Part shown: piece by piece, positions 1 to 8,885 of the stretch
How positions within the stretch are numbered: position 1 is the first letter of the stretch
Layout of the letters: each line of letters begins with the position of its first letter
Assembly (NCBI GenBank): GCA_910585625.1
Contig: CAJUFQ010000010.1
Span: 1 to 64,000 of the forward strand
DNA length: 64,000 bases
Origin: an uncultured Lachnospiraceae bacterium
GTDB taxonomy: Bacteria; Bacillota; Clostridia; Lachnospirales; Lachnospiraceae
Reading direction: 5' to 3'
Made by a program: the position numbers and the translations under genes
Notes under the pieces: generated by a model
The model's database searches: none
What the model was told of the DNA's origin: nothing
Seen by the model: only the letters and a program-made list of their open reading frames with translations

Positions 1-54
1 CTGCGACCTCCTGGTCCCAAACCAGGCGCTCTAGCCAAGCTGAGCCACACCCCG
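1..54 (-). tRNA. tRNA-Pro (UGG), 3' end cut by window edge
   Basis: The minus strand from position 54 reads as a tRNA: a 7-nt acceptor strand CGGGGTG, a D arm with GCTCAG, and an anticodon stem CCTGG/CCAGG enclosing loop TTTGGGA, giving anticodon TGG (plus-strand 17-19). The variable region and T arm lie beyond position 1, so the gene is partial here. A perfect sigma-A promoter lies directly upstream. Confidence 0.93.
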
Positions 55-89
55 AAGGCCACATCGTGATTCATCACAACGCAAGTTAT

Positions 90-118
90 ATTATATGCGA
101 TACTTTTCGAAATGTCAA
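90..118 (-). promoter_or_regulatory. Consensus sigma-A promoter of tRNA-Pro
   Basis: On the minus strand TTGACA (plus 113-118) is followed after exactly 17 nt by TATAAT (plus 90-95). Both hexamers match the consensus fully. Transcription would start near 83 and enter the tRNA at 54. Confidence 0.9.
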
Positions 119-191
119 CAATTTTTTTGTTAATTTTGGCAATTCTTGCAATCGGCCGCAGGTTCCAGCCCCCGGGAGAGACTGTCGCGGC

Positions 192-674
192 TTAATCCAG
201 GTATTTGAGGCAAAAATGCGCCTCCCCCTCCTCATCAATCTCCATCAGGGCATAGGACGGCTTGTGCCCCTCCTGCCTCGGATAGGAAACGCTCCCCGGG
301 TTCAGCATCGTGACGCCCTTGCTGCTGTTCAGATACGGCCTATGGGTATGCCCGAACATCACGATATCCATCCCACGGCCCAGCGCTTCCTTGCGTAGGT
401 CTTCCAGGCCCATGGCGACATAATAATAATGCCCATGGGTAATCAGCACCTTGTATTTCCCAATCTGCAGCTCTTCCTCACGATCCAGGTCCGAAAAAAA
501 ATCGTTGTTGCCGGCAACAATGCTCAATGGGCAGCCTGCCAATTCCCTGATATATTCCTCGCACCCTTCTGCATCCCCGAGATGTATCATAGCATCTATG
601 CGGCCTGCCTGCCTCATGATTTCCTCCAGATTTTCATGACGGCCATGCGTATCGCTCACAACTAATATCTTCAT
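192..674 (-). CDS. YfcE/MJ0936-type metallophosphodiesterase
   Basis: A 160-residue calcineurin-like phosphoesterase. All metal-binding blocks of the family are visible: SDTHG (residues 7-11), GD (33-34), GNND (55-58), HGH (80-82) and GHTH (108-111). Family members hydrolyse artificial phosphodiesters with two divalent metals; the physiological substrate is usually unknown. It is the last gene of a minus-strand run and follows rdgB by 45 nt, a pairing common in Firmicutes. It is cytoplasmic, with no signal peptide. Length matches the family. Confidence 0.93.
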   Translation of the reverse strand: MKILVVSDTHGRHENLEEIMRQAGRIDAMIHLGDAEGCEEYIRELAGCPLSIVAGNNDFFSDLDREEELQIGKYKVLITHGHYYYVAMGLEDLRKEALGRGMDIVMFGHTHRPYLNSSKGVTMLNPGSVSYPRQEGHKPSYALMEIDEEGEAHFCLKYLD

Positions 675-719
675 AACTTCACCCTTGCTTTCCGAATCTC
701 ACCCATTCACACTGCGCTT

Positions 720-1325
720 TCACAACTGCATTCCTTTTAACTTTTCCCTCATGGCCCCAAGCGCTTTTCCCCGGTGGCTTAACCGGTTCTTGAGTTCTGC
801 AGGCAATTCCGCGGTCGAGCAGTTGTACTCGTCAAGGTAAAAGATGGGGTCATAGCCAAATCCATTGGCCCCGCAAGTCTCCCAGCCGATATAACCCTCA
901 ATCGTGCCTCTGGTGACGCAGATTTCCCCATTTCTGTCTGCCGCGGCAATGGCGCATACAAACCGCGCCGTCCGTTCCTCCTTAGGCACGCCCTCCAGAC
1001 GTTCGAGGATTTTTTGGTTTTTGACCTTATAAGGGGTATCCTCGCCTAAATATCTTGCCGAATATATTCCCGGCTCTTTGTTCAGGCAATCTATCTCCAA
1101 CCCGGAATCATCTGCCAGGACGACTACCCCATCCTCAGAAAGCTGCGACGCCACAGCAGCCGCCTTGATGCGGGCATTTTCTTCAAAGGTCTTCCCGTCT
1201 TCCACAATGTCCACGGCAATGCCCGCCTCTTTCATTGACTGGATTTCCATCTCCCATCCGGAGAGGATGCTGCGGATTTCTCCCATCTTATCCTGGTTAC
1301 CGGTAGCAAATATAATTTTTTTCAT
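720..1325 (-). CDS. rdgB: XTP/dITP diphosphatase (RdgB/HAM1 family)
   Basis: A 201-residue nucleotide-pool cleaning enzyme that hydrolyses dITP, XTP and ITP to monophosphates, preventing misincorporation of deaminated purines. The N-terminal ATGNQDK block, the ADDSGLEID catalytic/metal block (residues 71-79), GYDPIFY and the C-terminal SHRGKAL signature are all present. It lies 37 nt downstream of the amidase gene with GGAAAGGA as ribosome binding site. Full length and apparently intact. Confidence 0.96.
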   Translation of the reverse strand: MKKIIFATGNQDKMGEIRSILSGWEMEIQSMKEAGIAVDIVEDGKTFEENARIKAAAVASQLSEDGVVVLADDSGLEIDCLNKEPGIYSARYLGEDTPYKVKNQKILERLEGVPKEERTARFVCAIAAADRNGEICVTRGTIEGYIGWETCGANGFGYDPIFYLDEYNCSTAELPAELKNRLSHRGKALGAMREKLKGMQL

Positions 1326-1362
1326 CTGTATCTTTTCCTTTCCCTGGCTATTTCAGGTGATT

Positions 1363-2388
1363 CTAATATCCCTCGTCAAGCGCCCGCATGATGCTGCTGT
1401 ATATGCCCTGCGCCGCCTTTTTCTGGTATTCCGTAGAGGTGAGTTTCTCAAGTTCTTCCTGATTTGTCATAAACCCCACTTCAATCAACGCCACCGGAAC
1501 CTCGCTGTTACGGATAATGTAAATGCTGTTTCCATAGGTAACGCCGTTATTTTTGCTCCCCAGGGCTGCCGTCGTCTCTTCCAGGCAAATCTGCGCCAGG
1601 TTCCTGCTGCTGAAACCTTCCTCGCTCTTTTGCTCATCATACATGACTTCCGTCCCATTGTAAGCTGACATCAGCCCATCCACCGTAGAATTGCTGTGAA
1701 CGCTCAGAAACAGGTTTGCGCCTGCTTTCCCCCCAAGCTGCGCCCGCTGCTCAAACGTGGGGTTCACGTCTTCTGTCCTGGTATAGTAGACGCCGATATT
1801 CCTGTCATTTTCATCGAGAAGCTTTTTCAATTCTTTTACAATCGCAAGGTTGATATCCTTTTCCATAATCCCCTGCTTGATGGCGCCTGGCGCCCCGCCT
1901 CCGTGCCCGGCGTCAATGACCACTACTTTATCATAAATATCCTGAGGGTGAAGGAAATCAAGATACAGATGGCTGTCTTCAACCGTACACTCCGGCTCAT
2001 AGACAGCGTCCATGGTAATCTCAATCCTGCCATCCGCCATATACAGATCGTTGATATGATTGCTCCTTCCCAGCAGGGGATGCACCAGAAAATAATCGCT
2101 CCCGACATCCGGGATCTGCACTGTAATGATTTGCTTCACATAATCATTCTCTACCAGCACCTCGTCAAGCCCCATCCCTTGCGGAAGCTCAATACACAGC
2201 TGCTGCTCAAACTCCGCCTCATCCGTCTCCTCGGCCTGCTCTGTGTTATAGGCAAGCATCTGCAGCCCGGACATCTGTCCTTGCTTAGCCTCCCGCCCAT
2301 GTGTGTCGGAATAAAATTTCAACGCCACTGCCGCCGTAATCGTCAAAAACAGGCACAGTGTCGAGATTTTCAAAATCTTGCTCTCCAT
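1363..2388 (-). CDS. N-acetylmuramoyl-L-alanine amidase (Amidase_3), membrane-anchored
   Basis: A 341-residue cell-wall hydrolase cutting the bond between MurNAc and the stem peptide. Residues 7-26 are a hydrophobic signal/anchor, followed by an acidic linker and a domain of about 80 residues of unknown fold. The zinc-dependent catalytic domain starts near 153. Zn ligands and catalytic residues are visible: H162 in DAGHGG, E176 in EKD, H231 in SVHSN, and the catalytic Glu E303 in ALIEVGFMTN. AAGGAGAG precedes the ATG. It is 23 nt downstream of a secreted peptidase gene, so both probably act in the envelope. Confidence 0.93.
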   Translation of the reverse strand: MESKILKISTLCLFLTITAAVALKFYSDTHGREAKQGQMSGLQMLAYNTEQAEETDEAEFEQQLCIELPQGMGLDEVLVENDYVKQIITVQIPDVGSDYFLVHPLLGRSNHINDLYMADGRIEITMDAVYEPECTVEDSHLYLDFLHPQDIYDKVVVIDAGHGGGAPGAIKQGIMEKDINLAIVKELKKLLDENDRNIGVYYTRTEDVNPTFEQRAQLGGKAGANLFLSVHSNSTVDGLMSAYNGTEVMYDEQKSEEGFSSRNLAQICLEETTAALGSKNNGVTYGNSIYIIRNSEVPVALIEVGFMTNQEELEKLTSTEYQKKAAQGIYSSIMRALDEGY

Positions 2389-2411
2389 ATCTCTCCTTCA
2401 TTCTGTCCGTT

Positions 2412-4118
2412 TCATTCCCCAAGCGTACTGTAGACCTTGAGGCATAAATTACATTCCTGGTTCTTCTCCGTGTTTTCCCAACGGCTGCCCCGTGCGCTGA
2501 CATAGCCCTCACCGTCTTTCAGATCGACATTGGCCGTCATCTCATCCGCCACGTATTCAATCGCCATCGGATGCACCGAACCTGGTGTGGTGATATGGAG
2601 GATAACTGCATATTTCTCACCCGGCTCCACCCGGATGTCCTGGTCAAACTTCACGGTATAATACCCGGCATTCGGAACATTTCCTTCGGCAACTTTTATG
2701 CGCTTCTCCAAGGAATCCGTGCCTTTAAAATCTTTGGAAATGAAAACCTCATAAGAAGTTTCCTTCCCGGTGGCATAAAACCCAGCCGCCTGCAGAAGCT
2801 CCCCAGACTGCGCCGTATAGACATTTGCCCCAAAAATGCTGTCCATATTATATCCAATCTGTCCCACCCAGCCGCACAAATCCGACTGGTAAATCCTGTC
2901 ATAATTCCCCGGCTCCTCGATTCCTGTGTAGACCACGTTGTGGATGCCGATATTCACATCATAATAAGACACATAGAAAACACCCTCTTCGCCAAAACCT
3001 TCTCCCCAACTGTTCTGGCAAAGGAAAGCCCCATCGTCCTCCACTTCGGCGCTGAAATTCTCTTTCGGGTAATTGTCATCCCAGCCAACGATCATAATCT
3101 CATGGTTAGGCTTCTCAGCCCCCATATAACAGTATGCTGATTTATCCGGGTTATAGTGGGGAGAATATGACTGAGCGTCCGTCAGCGCACTGTAAATCGC
3201 TGTCTGCACCCCTCCATGCTTAAAGACAGACTCTTTGATTTTCTCAAAATCCTTGCCCTCTATCAGCTGCGCTTCCTGCACATGCTTCACTGCCTTGAGG
3301 TCATCCCTGGACTCCCCATCCCCATAAGGATCGTCTTTCTCATAAACAGGCCCCTGCCATGACGTAAGGTAAGCCATTCCCATCGTATACTCGCCTCCGG
3401 CTGCCTGCTCCAGGACAAAACTGTTCTGAATGGACATATGATCCGGGGAGAACTCCTGCATTTCTTCGGGGAGCAGCGCAGACTCCATGGAGGAAAGGGC
3501 TGCAAATGCCCAGCACGTCCCATAAGGCCCCTGATCTTTCACCTTAGGGGCGCGCTGCCTGTCCCTGAGATCGTACTGCGGCGGCAGTATGCTGCTCTCC
3601 TCCGCTTTATTGACTGCCACCGCCTGGTTTTTTTCAATATTCCAGTCATAGTTAAAATTCAGCTTTTCCGCAACGCTTTGCACGGGTACATAGTATTCCC
3701 CATCCTTGCAGACCATAGGGGATTTCAATTTCTCCTTGCGGCCGTTCACAGTCACGCTTTCCTTGCCAAGCTGATAACTGACCACATCCGAACGCTTCTC
3801 CAGCATCAGCTCTTCTTCATAGATATGGGAACCACAGTTAAAACTCTCCCCCAGCTTAGAAACCGGCACCATGATATCCAGGTTGCCGTCCATGTAGACG
3901 CCGTCTTTTTTGCTGGTCAGTTCCTTGTTATCTACCAGCACAGACAGCGGTTTCTCATTTACGGTCTCGGCTATCATCGGATACCAGATTTCCTTCTCCA
4001 GCTGTGCCCCCCGAAACTCCTCCAATTCCTCGCTTTTCGCCCCGATGCTGGAAAATTTAAACGCAATGGCGAACAAAAGCAATGCCGCCATCCCAATATA
4101 TTTCTTCGAATACCTCAC
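2412..4118 (-). CDS. Secreted papain-type (C1) cysteine peptidase
   Basis: A 568-residue protein starting with GTG behind GAAGGGA. Residues 7-27 form a signal/anchor segment. Residues 50-170 resemble the copper-amine-oxidase-like N-terminal domain common in Clostridia surface proteins, with the repeated VPV motif (84-86 and 144-146). A C1A domain follows with oxyanion Gln196, nucleophile Cys202 in GTCWAF, His339 in NHEIMIVGW and Asn369 in QNSWG. The C-terminal 150 residues look like the lectin-like beta domain usually found behind this peptidase type. It is probably a cell-surface enzyme; its substrate cannot be told from the sequence. Confidence 0.88.
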   Translation of the reverse strand: MRYSKKYIGMAALLLFAIAFKFSSIGAKSEELEEFRGAQLEKEIWYPMIAETVNEKPLSVLVDNKELTSKKDGVYMDGNLDIMVPVSKLGESFNCGSHIYEEELMLEKRSDVVSYQLGKESVTVNGRKEKLKSPMVCKDGEYYVPVQSVAEKLNFNYDWNIEKNQAVAVNKAEESSILPPQYDLRDRQRAPKVKDQGPYGTCWAFAALSSMESALLPEEMQEFSPDHMSIQNSFVLEQAAGGEYTMGMAYLTSWQGPVYEKDDPYGDGESRDDLKAVKHVQEAQLIEGKDFEKIKESVFKHGGVQTAIYSALTDAQSYSPHYNPDKSAYCYMGAEKPNHEIMIVGWDDNYPKENFSAEVEDDGAFLCQNSWGEGFGEEGVFYVSYYDVNIGIHNVVYTGIEEPGNYDRIYQSDLCGWVGQIGYNMDSIFGANVYTAQSGELLQAAGFYATGKETSYEVFISKDFKGTDSLEKRIKVAEGNVPNAGYYTVKFDQDIRVEPGEKYAVILHITTPGSVHPMAIEYVADEMTANVDLKDGEGYVSARGSRWENTEKNQECNLCLKVYSTLGE

Positions 4119-4176
4119 AAAAAATCCCTTCTAAATCCGTACATCCCTGACAATCCTGTCTTTTGCTGTCTGTTTG

Positions 4177-5334
4177 CTATTTCTGTGGGCGTGGCCTTCT
4201 GGGAGGCTTTGGCCCCAAAAACTGGTAAAAGTATGTCTTAATCATGCCATTGTATATCTTGCGGTTCTTGTCCGCTTTCCTGCCTATATACCGCTCCGCG
4301 TCCTCATACCCCGTAATCAGGTATGCAGACCAGCTGTCCAGGCGTTTTAACGCTTCCCCAATCTCAGTGTATAACTGCGGAAGCATTTCCTTATCCTGCA
4401 TACGCTCCCCATATGGGGGATTGGCAATGAGGAACCCGTATTTCTTAGGATGGCTCAAAGAGGAGAGCGGCCGCTGCTGGAAATGGATGAGATGTTCCAC
4501 GCCAGCCCGCCTGGCATTGTCCCGCGCGGCCTTTATCACGTCTCCGTCAATATCATAGCCCTGGATGTCCACAGAGATATCCGTATTTATAAGATCCCTG
4601 GCCTCTTGTACGCTTTCCTGCCACTGCTGCTGCCCGATAAGGTCTGTCCATCCTTCCGCCGTAAATCCTCGGTTGATGCCTGGCGCTATATTCGCTGCCA
4701 TCATAGCCGCTTCTATCGGAAATGTGCCGCTGCCGCAGAAAGGGTCGACCAGAATCCTGTCTCCCTGCCAGGGTGTGAGCATAATCAATGCTGCCGCCAG
4801 GGTCTCTGAAATCGGAGCAACACCAGACAACGTGCGGTATCCTCTCTTATGTAAAGAATCCCCGGAAGTATCGATGGCAACTGTCACCTCGTCCTTCATT
4901 AAAAAGAGGCGGAGCGGGAAACTTGCGCCGCTCTCCTCAAACCATTTCTTGTGGTAATGTTCTCTCATGCGTTCTACCATTGCTTTCTTTACAATGGACT
5001 GTATATCAGAAGGGGAAAAGAGTTTGCTCTTTATGGAAGAGGCCTTTGCCACCCAGAACTTGCCGTCTGCCGGGATATATTCTTCCCAAGGTATTTTCCT
5101 GATTCCCTGAAACAGTTCCTCAAATGTCTCCGCATGGAACTGCCCCATTTTAAGCAAGACGCGCTCTGCCGTGCGCAGGAAGATATTGGCGCGGCAAATT
5201 GCCTCTGCATCTCCCTCAAAGGTCACTCTCCCATCTTCCACCTTCGTAATTTCGTAACCAAGCTCGTATATTTCTTTTTTCAGGACCGCCTCCAGGCCAA
5301 AATGGCACGGAGCGATTAATTCATATATTTTCAT
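4177..5334 (-). CDS. THUMP-domain class I rRNA methyltransferase (RlmL/YpsC-like)
   Basis: A 385-residue SAM-dependent RNA methyltransferase. The N-terminal 150 residues carry the THUMP/ferredoxin-like RNA-binding module. The Rossmann methyltransferase follows, with the SAM loop DPFCGSGTFPIEAA (197-210) and catalytic NPPY (305-308), typical of N2-guanine methylation. Family relatives modify 23S rRNA (G2445-type). The Pro/Arg/Lys tail (PKPPRRPRPQK) may aid RNA contact. GGAGAG lies 6 nt before the start. First gene of the minus-strand run after the rhodanese. Confidence 0.92.
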   Translation of the reverse strand: MKIYELIAPCHFGLEAVLKKEIYELGYEITKVEDGRVTFEGDAEAICRANIFLRTAERVLLKMGQFHAETFEELFQGIRKIPWEEYIPADGKFWVAKASSIKSKLFSPSDIQSIVKKAMVERMREHYHKKWFEESGASFPLRLFLMKDEVTVAIDTSGDSLHKRGYRTLSGVAPISETLAAALIMLTPWQGDRILVDPFCGSGTFPIEAAMMAANIAPGINRGFTAEGWTDLIGQQQWQESVQEARDLINTDISVDIQGYDIDGDVIKAARDNARRAGVEHLIHFQQRPLSSLSHPKKYGFLIANPPYGERMQDKEMLPQLYTEIGEALKRLDSWSAYLITGYEDAERYIGRKADKNRKIYNGMIKTYFYQFLGPKPPRRPRPQK

Positions 5335-5369
5335 TAGGTCTCTCCATGATAAATTGTGATAAGTCTATA

Positions 5370-5738
5370 TTATCTTCTTGATTCCCGGCTGTCAACATTT
5401 TTATCATGGTTCCGCTTGTTCTGCTGCGGGCCGGAAGCATTCCGCCGATCCTGTACCAGTGCCTGGAACCCGCCTACTACCGTCACGGTACGATACCCTT
5501 CCCTGCTCAGTTCGCGGGCCGCCATCAGGCTGCTGGAGCCTCTGTCACAGTAGAGGATATACAGTTTCTCTTTCGGAAGGTATTTCTTGTACATGCTTAA
5601 GTCCTCGTAGGGGATATTCCTTGCCCCTTCCACATGCACTTCGTCAAATTCCTCTTTATCGCGTAAATCAATGACCCAGGCATCCGGACGTTTACGGTAT
5701 TCGTTAAATTCCCGGATACTGATTGTCTGAAAATCCAT
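5370..5738 (-). CDS. Rhodanese-domain protein
   Basis: A 122-residue single rhodanese domain with the active-site cysteine C64 in the loop CDRGSSS and the preceding WVIDLRDKEEF block. Such proteins carry persulfide sulfur from donors to thiol acceptors. The tail after residue 105 is basic and Asn/Arg-rich, without clear structure. Its partner is unknown. AGAGGTGA lies at a good distance from the ATG. A hairpin at 5761-5797 separates it from the upstream small gene. Confidence 0.9.
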   Translation of the reverse strand: MDFQTISIREFNEYRKRPDAWVIDLRDKEEFDEVHVEGARNIPYEDLSMYKKYLPKEKLYILYCDRGSSSLMAARELSREGYRTVTVVGGFQALVQDRRNASGPQQNKRNHDKNVDSRESRR

Positions 5739-5760
5739 AGAATCACCTCTCTAATATGCA

Positions 5761-5797
5761 GAAACAGATTACCGAAAGTGACTCCGATAATCTGTTC
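5761..5797 (-). terminator. Hairpin between the Asn-rich gene and the rhodanese gene
   Basis: AACAGATTA (5763-5771) pairs with TAATCTGTT (5788-5796), giving a 9-bp stem followed on the minus strand by a short T run. It lies just after the stop of the Asn-rich gene and before the rhodanese ribosome binding site, so it probably terminates the small transcript. The T tract is weak. Confidence 0.5.
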
Positions 5798-5835
5798 CTA
5801 CATTATATTATGCAATATTCAGTTTTCCGTACCCG

Positions 5836-6075
5836 CTATCTTGAATAAGAGTCGCGGCAGTCAGAACCGCTTGCGTTCGTTCCGTTCTGCGCATGTGTGT
5901 TCTTGGCGTTGCTGTTCGTTCCGTTCTGGGAAGTCGTGTTCTTTGCATTCTGGGAAGATGCGTTCCTTGCATTCTGGGAAGATGCGTTCCTTGCGTTGTT
6001 CTGAGAATTTGCATTTTTGCTGGTGTTTTCATAGGAATTAGTTCCTTTGTTCTGCATATCGCTGTTTTTTGCCAT
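5836..6075 (-). CDS. Small Asn/Gln/Ser/Thr-rich repeat protein
   Basis: A 79-residue hydrophilic protein almost devoid of hydrophobic residues, rich in N, Q, S and T, with an internal octad NARNASSQ repeated at least twice and degenerate copies either side. It has a strong AGGAGG 8 nt before its ATG, so translation is likely. No known domain is recognised. Composition is reminiscent of gamma-type small acid-soluble spore proteins (Asn/Gln-rich internal repeats, no globular core). The upstream DNA contains a possible forespore-type promoter at 6108-6138. Both points are suggestive only. One Cys lies near the C-terminus. Confidence 0.7.
   Translation of the reverse strand: MAKNSDMQNKGTNSYENTSKNANSQNNARNASSQNARNASSQNAKNTTSQNGTNSNAKNTHAQNGTNASGSDCRDSYSR
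5943..5990. repeat. 24-bp tandem repeat inside the Asn-rich gene
   Basis: Two nearly exact 24-bp units (5943-5966 and 5967-5990) encode the octad NARNASSQ. A diverged unit precedes them near 5922. This explains the protein repeat and is a likely site of copy-number change. Confidence 0.8.
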
Positions 6076-6107
6076 GATATTTTCCTCCTAAATTTTTAAT
6101 GCAGTGT

Positions 6108-6138
6108 TATTATCTGAAAAAAACCAAAATTTTATTCA
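6108..6138 (-). promoter_or_regulatory. Possible sigma-F/G-like promoter of the Asn-rich gene
   Basis: On the minus strand TGAATA (plus 6133-6138) matches the forespore sigma-G -35 element exactly. After 18 nt it is followed by GATAATA (plus 6108-6114), which agrees with the -10 element CATACTA at five of seven positions. The region is very A/T-rich, so chance occurrence is possible. Confidence 0.35.
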
Positions 6139-6284
6139 AAAAAATTTTTTCGATTTTTTTCAATTTCTACTTGCTTTTTTCGACAATCTATGGTATAGTT
6201 CTATTTGTAAAAAGGATTTCACCTTCAGAGATTCTTTTTTACAAAAAGTTATACCCCTTATTAATTATTTATACTCCCCTCATA

Positions 6285-6317
6285 GGAAAGGCCAGTGGTT
6301 CCCCCACTGGTCTTTCC
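6285..6317. terminator. Hairpin in the 6.1-6.6 kb intergenic region
   Basis: GGAAAG plus GCCAGTGG (6285-6298) pairs with CCACTGG plus TCTTTCC, giving a stem of about 14 bp with one G-U pair and a 4-5 nt loop. There is no long T run. It is one of three hairpins in a gene-free stretch (6076-6589) that otherwise shows only A/T-rich DNA and a possible promoter. Confidence 0.5.
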
Positions 6318-6325
6318 TCATTAAT

Positions 6326-6355
6326 AAATACCCTGCTGCTTTCAGCAGGGTATTT
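6326..6355. terminator. Bidirectional terminator hairpin
   Basis: AAATACCCTGCT (6326-6337) pairs perfectly with AGCAGGGTATTT (6344-6355) around a 6-nt loop. A and T runs on the flanks would allow termination on either strand. Confidence 0.6.
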
Positions 6356-6521
6356 TGCAAAGAACAACATGTGCAGACGCTTTCGCCTGACAATGTCTTT
6401 CCTGATAAAGGTTGGGGTGTCAAAAGGTGGCTTTTAAAATTTCTAACGCCGATTTGCACAATCATACAGAAAGATTATTCCAGGTGTTCCCTGCCATAAG
6501 AATTTCTACGTGTTCTGAGCC

Positions 6522-6563
6522 AAAACCCAGAGCCTTCCAGATTAATCGGAAAGCCTGGGTTTT
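6522..6563 (-). terminator. Terminator after the cyclic-nucleotide-binding-like gene
   Basis: AAAACCCAG (6522-6530) pairs with CTGGGTTTT (6555-6563), with further inner pairing (TTCC/GGAA). It lies 27 nt beyond the stop of the minus-strand gene at 6590 and ends in a T run on that strand. Confidence 0.65.
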
Positions 6564-6589
6564 CATATTCTCAGGAAACGGATATTTAT

Positions 6590-8866
6590 TTACAAGTCAT
6601 AGAAGTCCCAGTTAACCCGCAAATCTTCATTAATCTCTCCGCCACGCTTCTGGTAACGGTCATACCACAGCTCCACATGGCGTTTCTTTCGTTCCTTAAG
6701 AATCTCATACTTCTCAAAAATCTCCCTATACATCGGATTGGCGCGCAGCAGCGTCCGCACTTCCTTATTGAACGGACAGTAACGGAATATAATGTCCCGC
6801 GCCACTTTATTCAAGCGGAAGCTGCCCTTCGACTCATAACGCACCCAGCTATGGTAATCCCGCACGAAGACTTCGCGGAAGTTATTCTTCGCCTTTGTCA
6901 GCGAGTTCTTTATCTTGTCCTTAGCGTCTGGGGACAAGTCATGATTCTTGCGGTAATACTGGATATAATCGTTGTACTCAGACGTCAGGGACGGCTCCGT
7001 GATGTCATTCCAGCGCACGCCCTGAATCTTACGGCACATTTCCCAGCGGAACCTGCCGCAGACCTCAATCATCATCTCTTCCACGTCCACCACCGTGAAT
7101 ATCGGGAAGATGAACCTCGCCGAGGTATCCTTCTTAATCCCTGCCGTCTCCTGCCACATCATGGCCTTTGTCCCGGCATTAGGCATGAGGATGATGTTCG
7201 GCAGCACCTCTTTCTGAATCTGCTCCAGGTTCAGGTCATGCTCAGGATCTGAAAATCCGACCTCACGGTAAAACAGGGAAAAATCAACCTTGCGGATACC
7301 GTTCAATGCCGTATTCACCTTATCTGCAGTAATCAGCATATTCTCAGCCGTTCCGATAATGTCATCTTCGCAGAGAACCGGGCAGAATGTAGAGATTTTA
7401 CCGTAAGTGGCGCGGTTCGTCGAGACGAACATATTCTTCATCTCAAAATCCACCTTCTCATGCATGTCTTCCTGCATCTCTTTCATCTGCGCCGCAGTGA
7501 TTCGCCCTGTCTTCTTCTGCTCGTTCAGGAAGCTGATATAATCCATATCAAATTCATTCCTTGAGGGCTCGTTTTCCCCACGGTAAACGCTCATAAGCCA
7601 TTCGTAAATCGTATATACATTGTCTGCCTTGCAGGATCCAAGCTTCGCCACCATGTCATAGAGGCTGCGGGTGTTGTCCTCTCCCGCAAGCTCTTCATCC
7701 ATAAACCCAAAGTTGAGGAACATTTTCACCGACGTAGGTATCCTGCCCTTTTTGAGGGTGCGGTAAAATGCCAGCTCATAAATATCGTAAAAGCCCTGGG
7801 TAATCTGCTTGCGGAGCTTACGCACATCGTCCGTAGTGGCAAGACGGTCCGGAAGGTTCTTATACTCCTGCACGATCTTACGGAATGCATCGGCCTTTTC
7901 TGCGTCATATTCGGAATATGACAGAATCTGTCCCAGGTAATCAGCGCCTTCCTCGTATGCTTCCTGGTCATCCTCTACCCATACATCCGTATCCCCAAGT
8001 TCCACATTCTCATAGAAATCAAAGCTCTCATATTCCTGGAATCGCGCATCCATCAGTTTCTCCGGGAAAAAATGGGTTCCCCTGATATATTGCATGATTT
8101 CGGAAATCTTCTCAAGGATCGGCTCCATATCCACGCCTGTGCCAGCTGCTTTGCGCGCTAATTCAAAATATAGCTGGAACAAGTCTTCCCCACCTGGGGA
8201 AAGCAGGAGTTCTTTATGTACTCTCAGGTAATTTTTCAGTTCTTCAATCAGCGACAATGCCCGGAGCATCCAGCAAACCGCATTCTGGATTTCGCCGATT
8301 CCCACAACGTAATCCCGCAGCAGGATCTGATCGATGCTTTTCAGGGAAAAGGTAGCCATTTTCCCATAATATTCCATCGTCCACTGTTCAATCGGATGTT
8401 CCACCACTGCCGGCGGCATGGACGTCAGGTGTTTGAAATGTTTCTCCGGTACCTGATAATCATTGCACAGCTTCTTATATTCCCCATAAAAATCCATCAG
8501 CGTCACATAATATTTCTGCGCCCCGTTGAGGAAAGCATCGTACCGTTTCAGCATCGTCGCTGCCTGCCGCACGGCGCCCATTGTGAAGACTGCCACGTAT
8601 TTCTCATCTGCCGCAAAAATCTTCTTATAATCTTCCGTACTTCGGTAGGGATAAGCATAGAGTACGCAGTCTGTCGCTGCCACATAGTCACAGAGATAAG
8701 CGTCCGACGCGCTCTCCATCAGACCGACAATGCTGCCTGCCCCCATATCCATTTCATCATTCTTCGTAATAGCACGGACACTTCCCTGCAGAATCACAAA
8801 CAGACCTTTAATTTTCTCTCCTCTTTTCAGAAAATGCCTGCCCTTGCTAACTTTAACTGTCTCCAT
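6590..8866 (-). CDS. Large protein with cyclic-nucleotide-binding-like N-terminal domain
   Basis: A 758-residue cytoplasmic protein. Residues 5-110 resemble the cNMP-binding/Crp jelly-roll (FLKRGEKIKGLFVILQGSVRA, then GAGSIVGLMESA), but I do not see the complete phosphate-binding signature (RxA), so ligand binding is uncertain. The remaining 640 residues are mostly helical and charged, with no recognised catalytic motif and no DNA-binding helix-turn-helix of the Crp type. Strong AGGAGG precedes the ATG. Transcribed alone, with a terminator downstream and a DUF1700-like membrane gene 19 nt upstream on the same strand, which may form an operon. Function unknown. Confidence 0.82.
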   Translation of the reverse strand: METVKVSKGRHFLKRGEKIKGLFVILQGSVRAITKNDEMDMGAGSIVGLMESASDAYLCDYVAATDCVLYAYPYRSTEDYKKIFAADEKYVAVFTMGAVRQAATMLKRYDAFLNGAQKYYVTLMDFYGEYKKLCNDYQVPEKHFKHLTSMPPAVVEHPIEQWTMEYYGKMATFSLKSIDQILLRDYVVGIGEIQNAVCWMLRALSLIEELKNYLRVHKELLLSPGGEDLFQLYFELARKAAGTGVDMEPILEKISEIMQYIRGTHFFPEKLMDARFQEYESFDFYENVELGDTDVWVEDDQEAYEEGADYLGQILSYSEYDAEKADAFRKIVQEYKNLPDRLATTDDVRKLRKQITQGFYDIYELAFYRTLKKGRIPTSVKMFLNFGFMDEELAGEDNTRSLYDMVAKLGSCKADNVYTIYEWLMSVYRGENEPSRNEFDMDYISFLNEQKKTGRITAAQMKEMQEDMHEKVDFEMKNMFVSTNRATYGKISTFCPVLCEDDIIGTAENMLITADKVNTALNGIRKVDFSLFYREVGFSDPEHDLNLEQIQKEVLPNIILMPNAGTKAMMWQETAGIKKDTSARFIFPIFTVVDVEEMMIEVCGRFRWEMCRKIQGVRWNDITEPSLTSEYNDYIQYYRKNHDLSPDAKDKIKNSLTKAKNNFREVFVRDYHSWVRYESKGSFRLNKVARDIIFRYCPFNKEVRTLLRANPMYREIFEKYEILKERKKRHVELWYDRYQKRGGEINEDLRVNWDFYDL

Positions 8867-8885
8867 ATGTTCCTCCTATGCTCAT

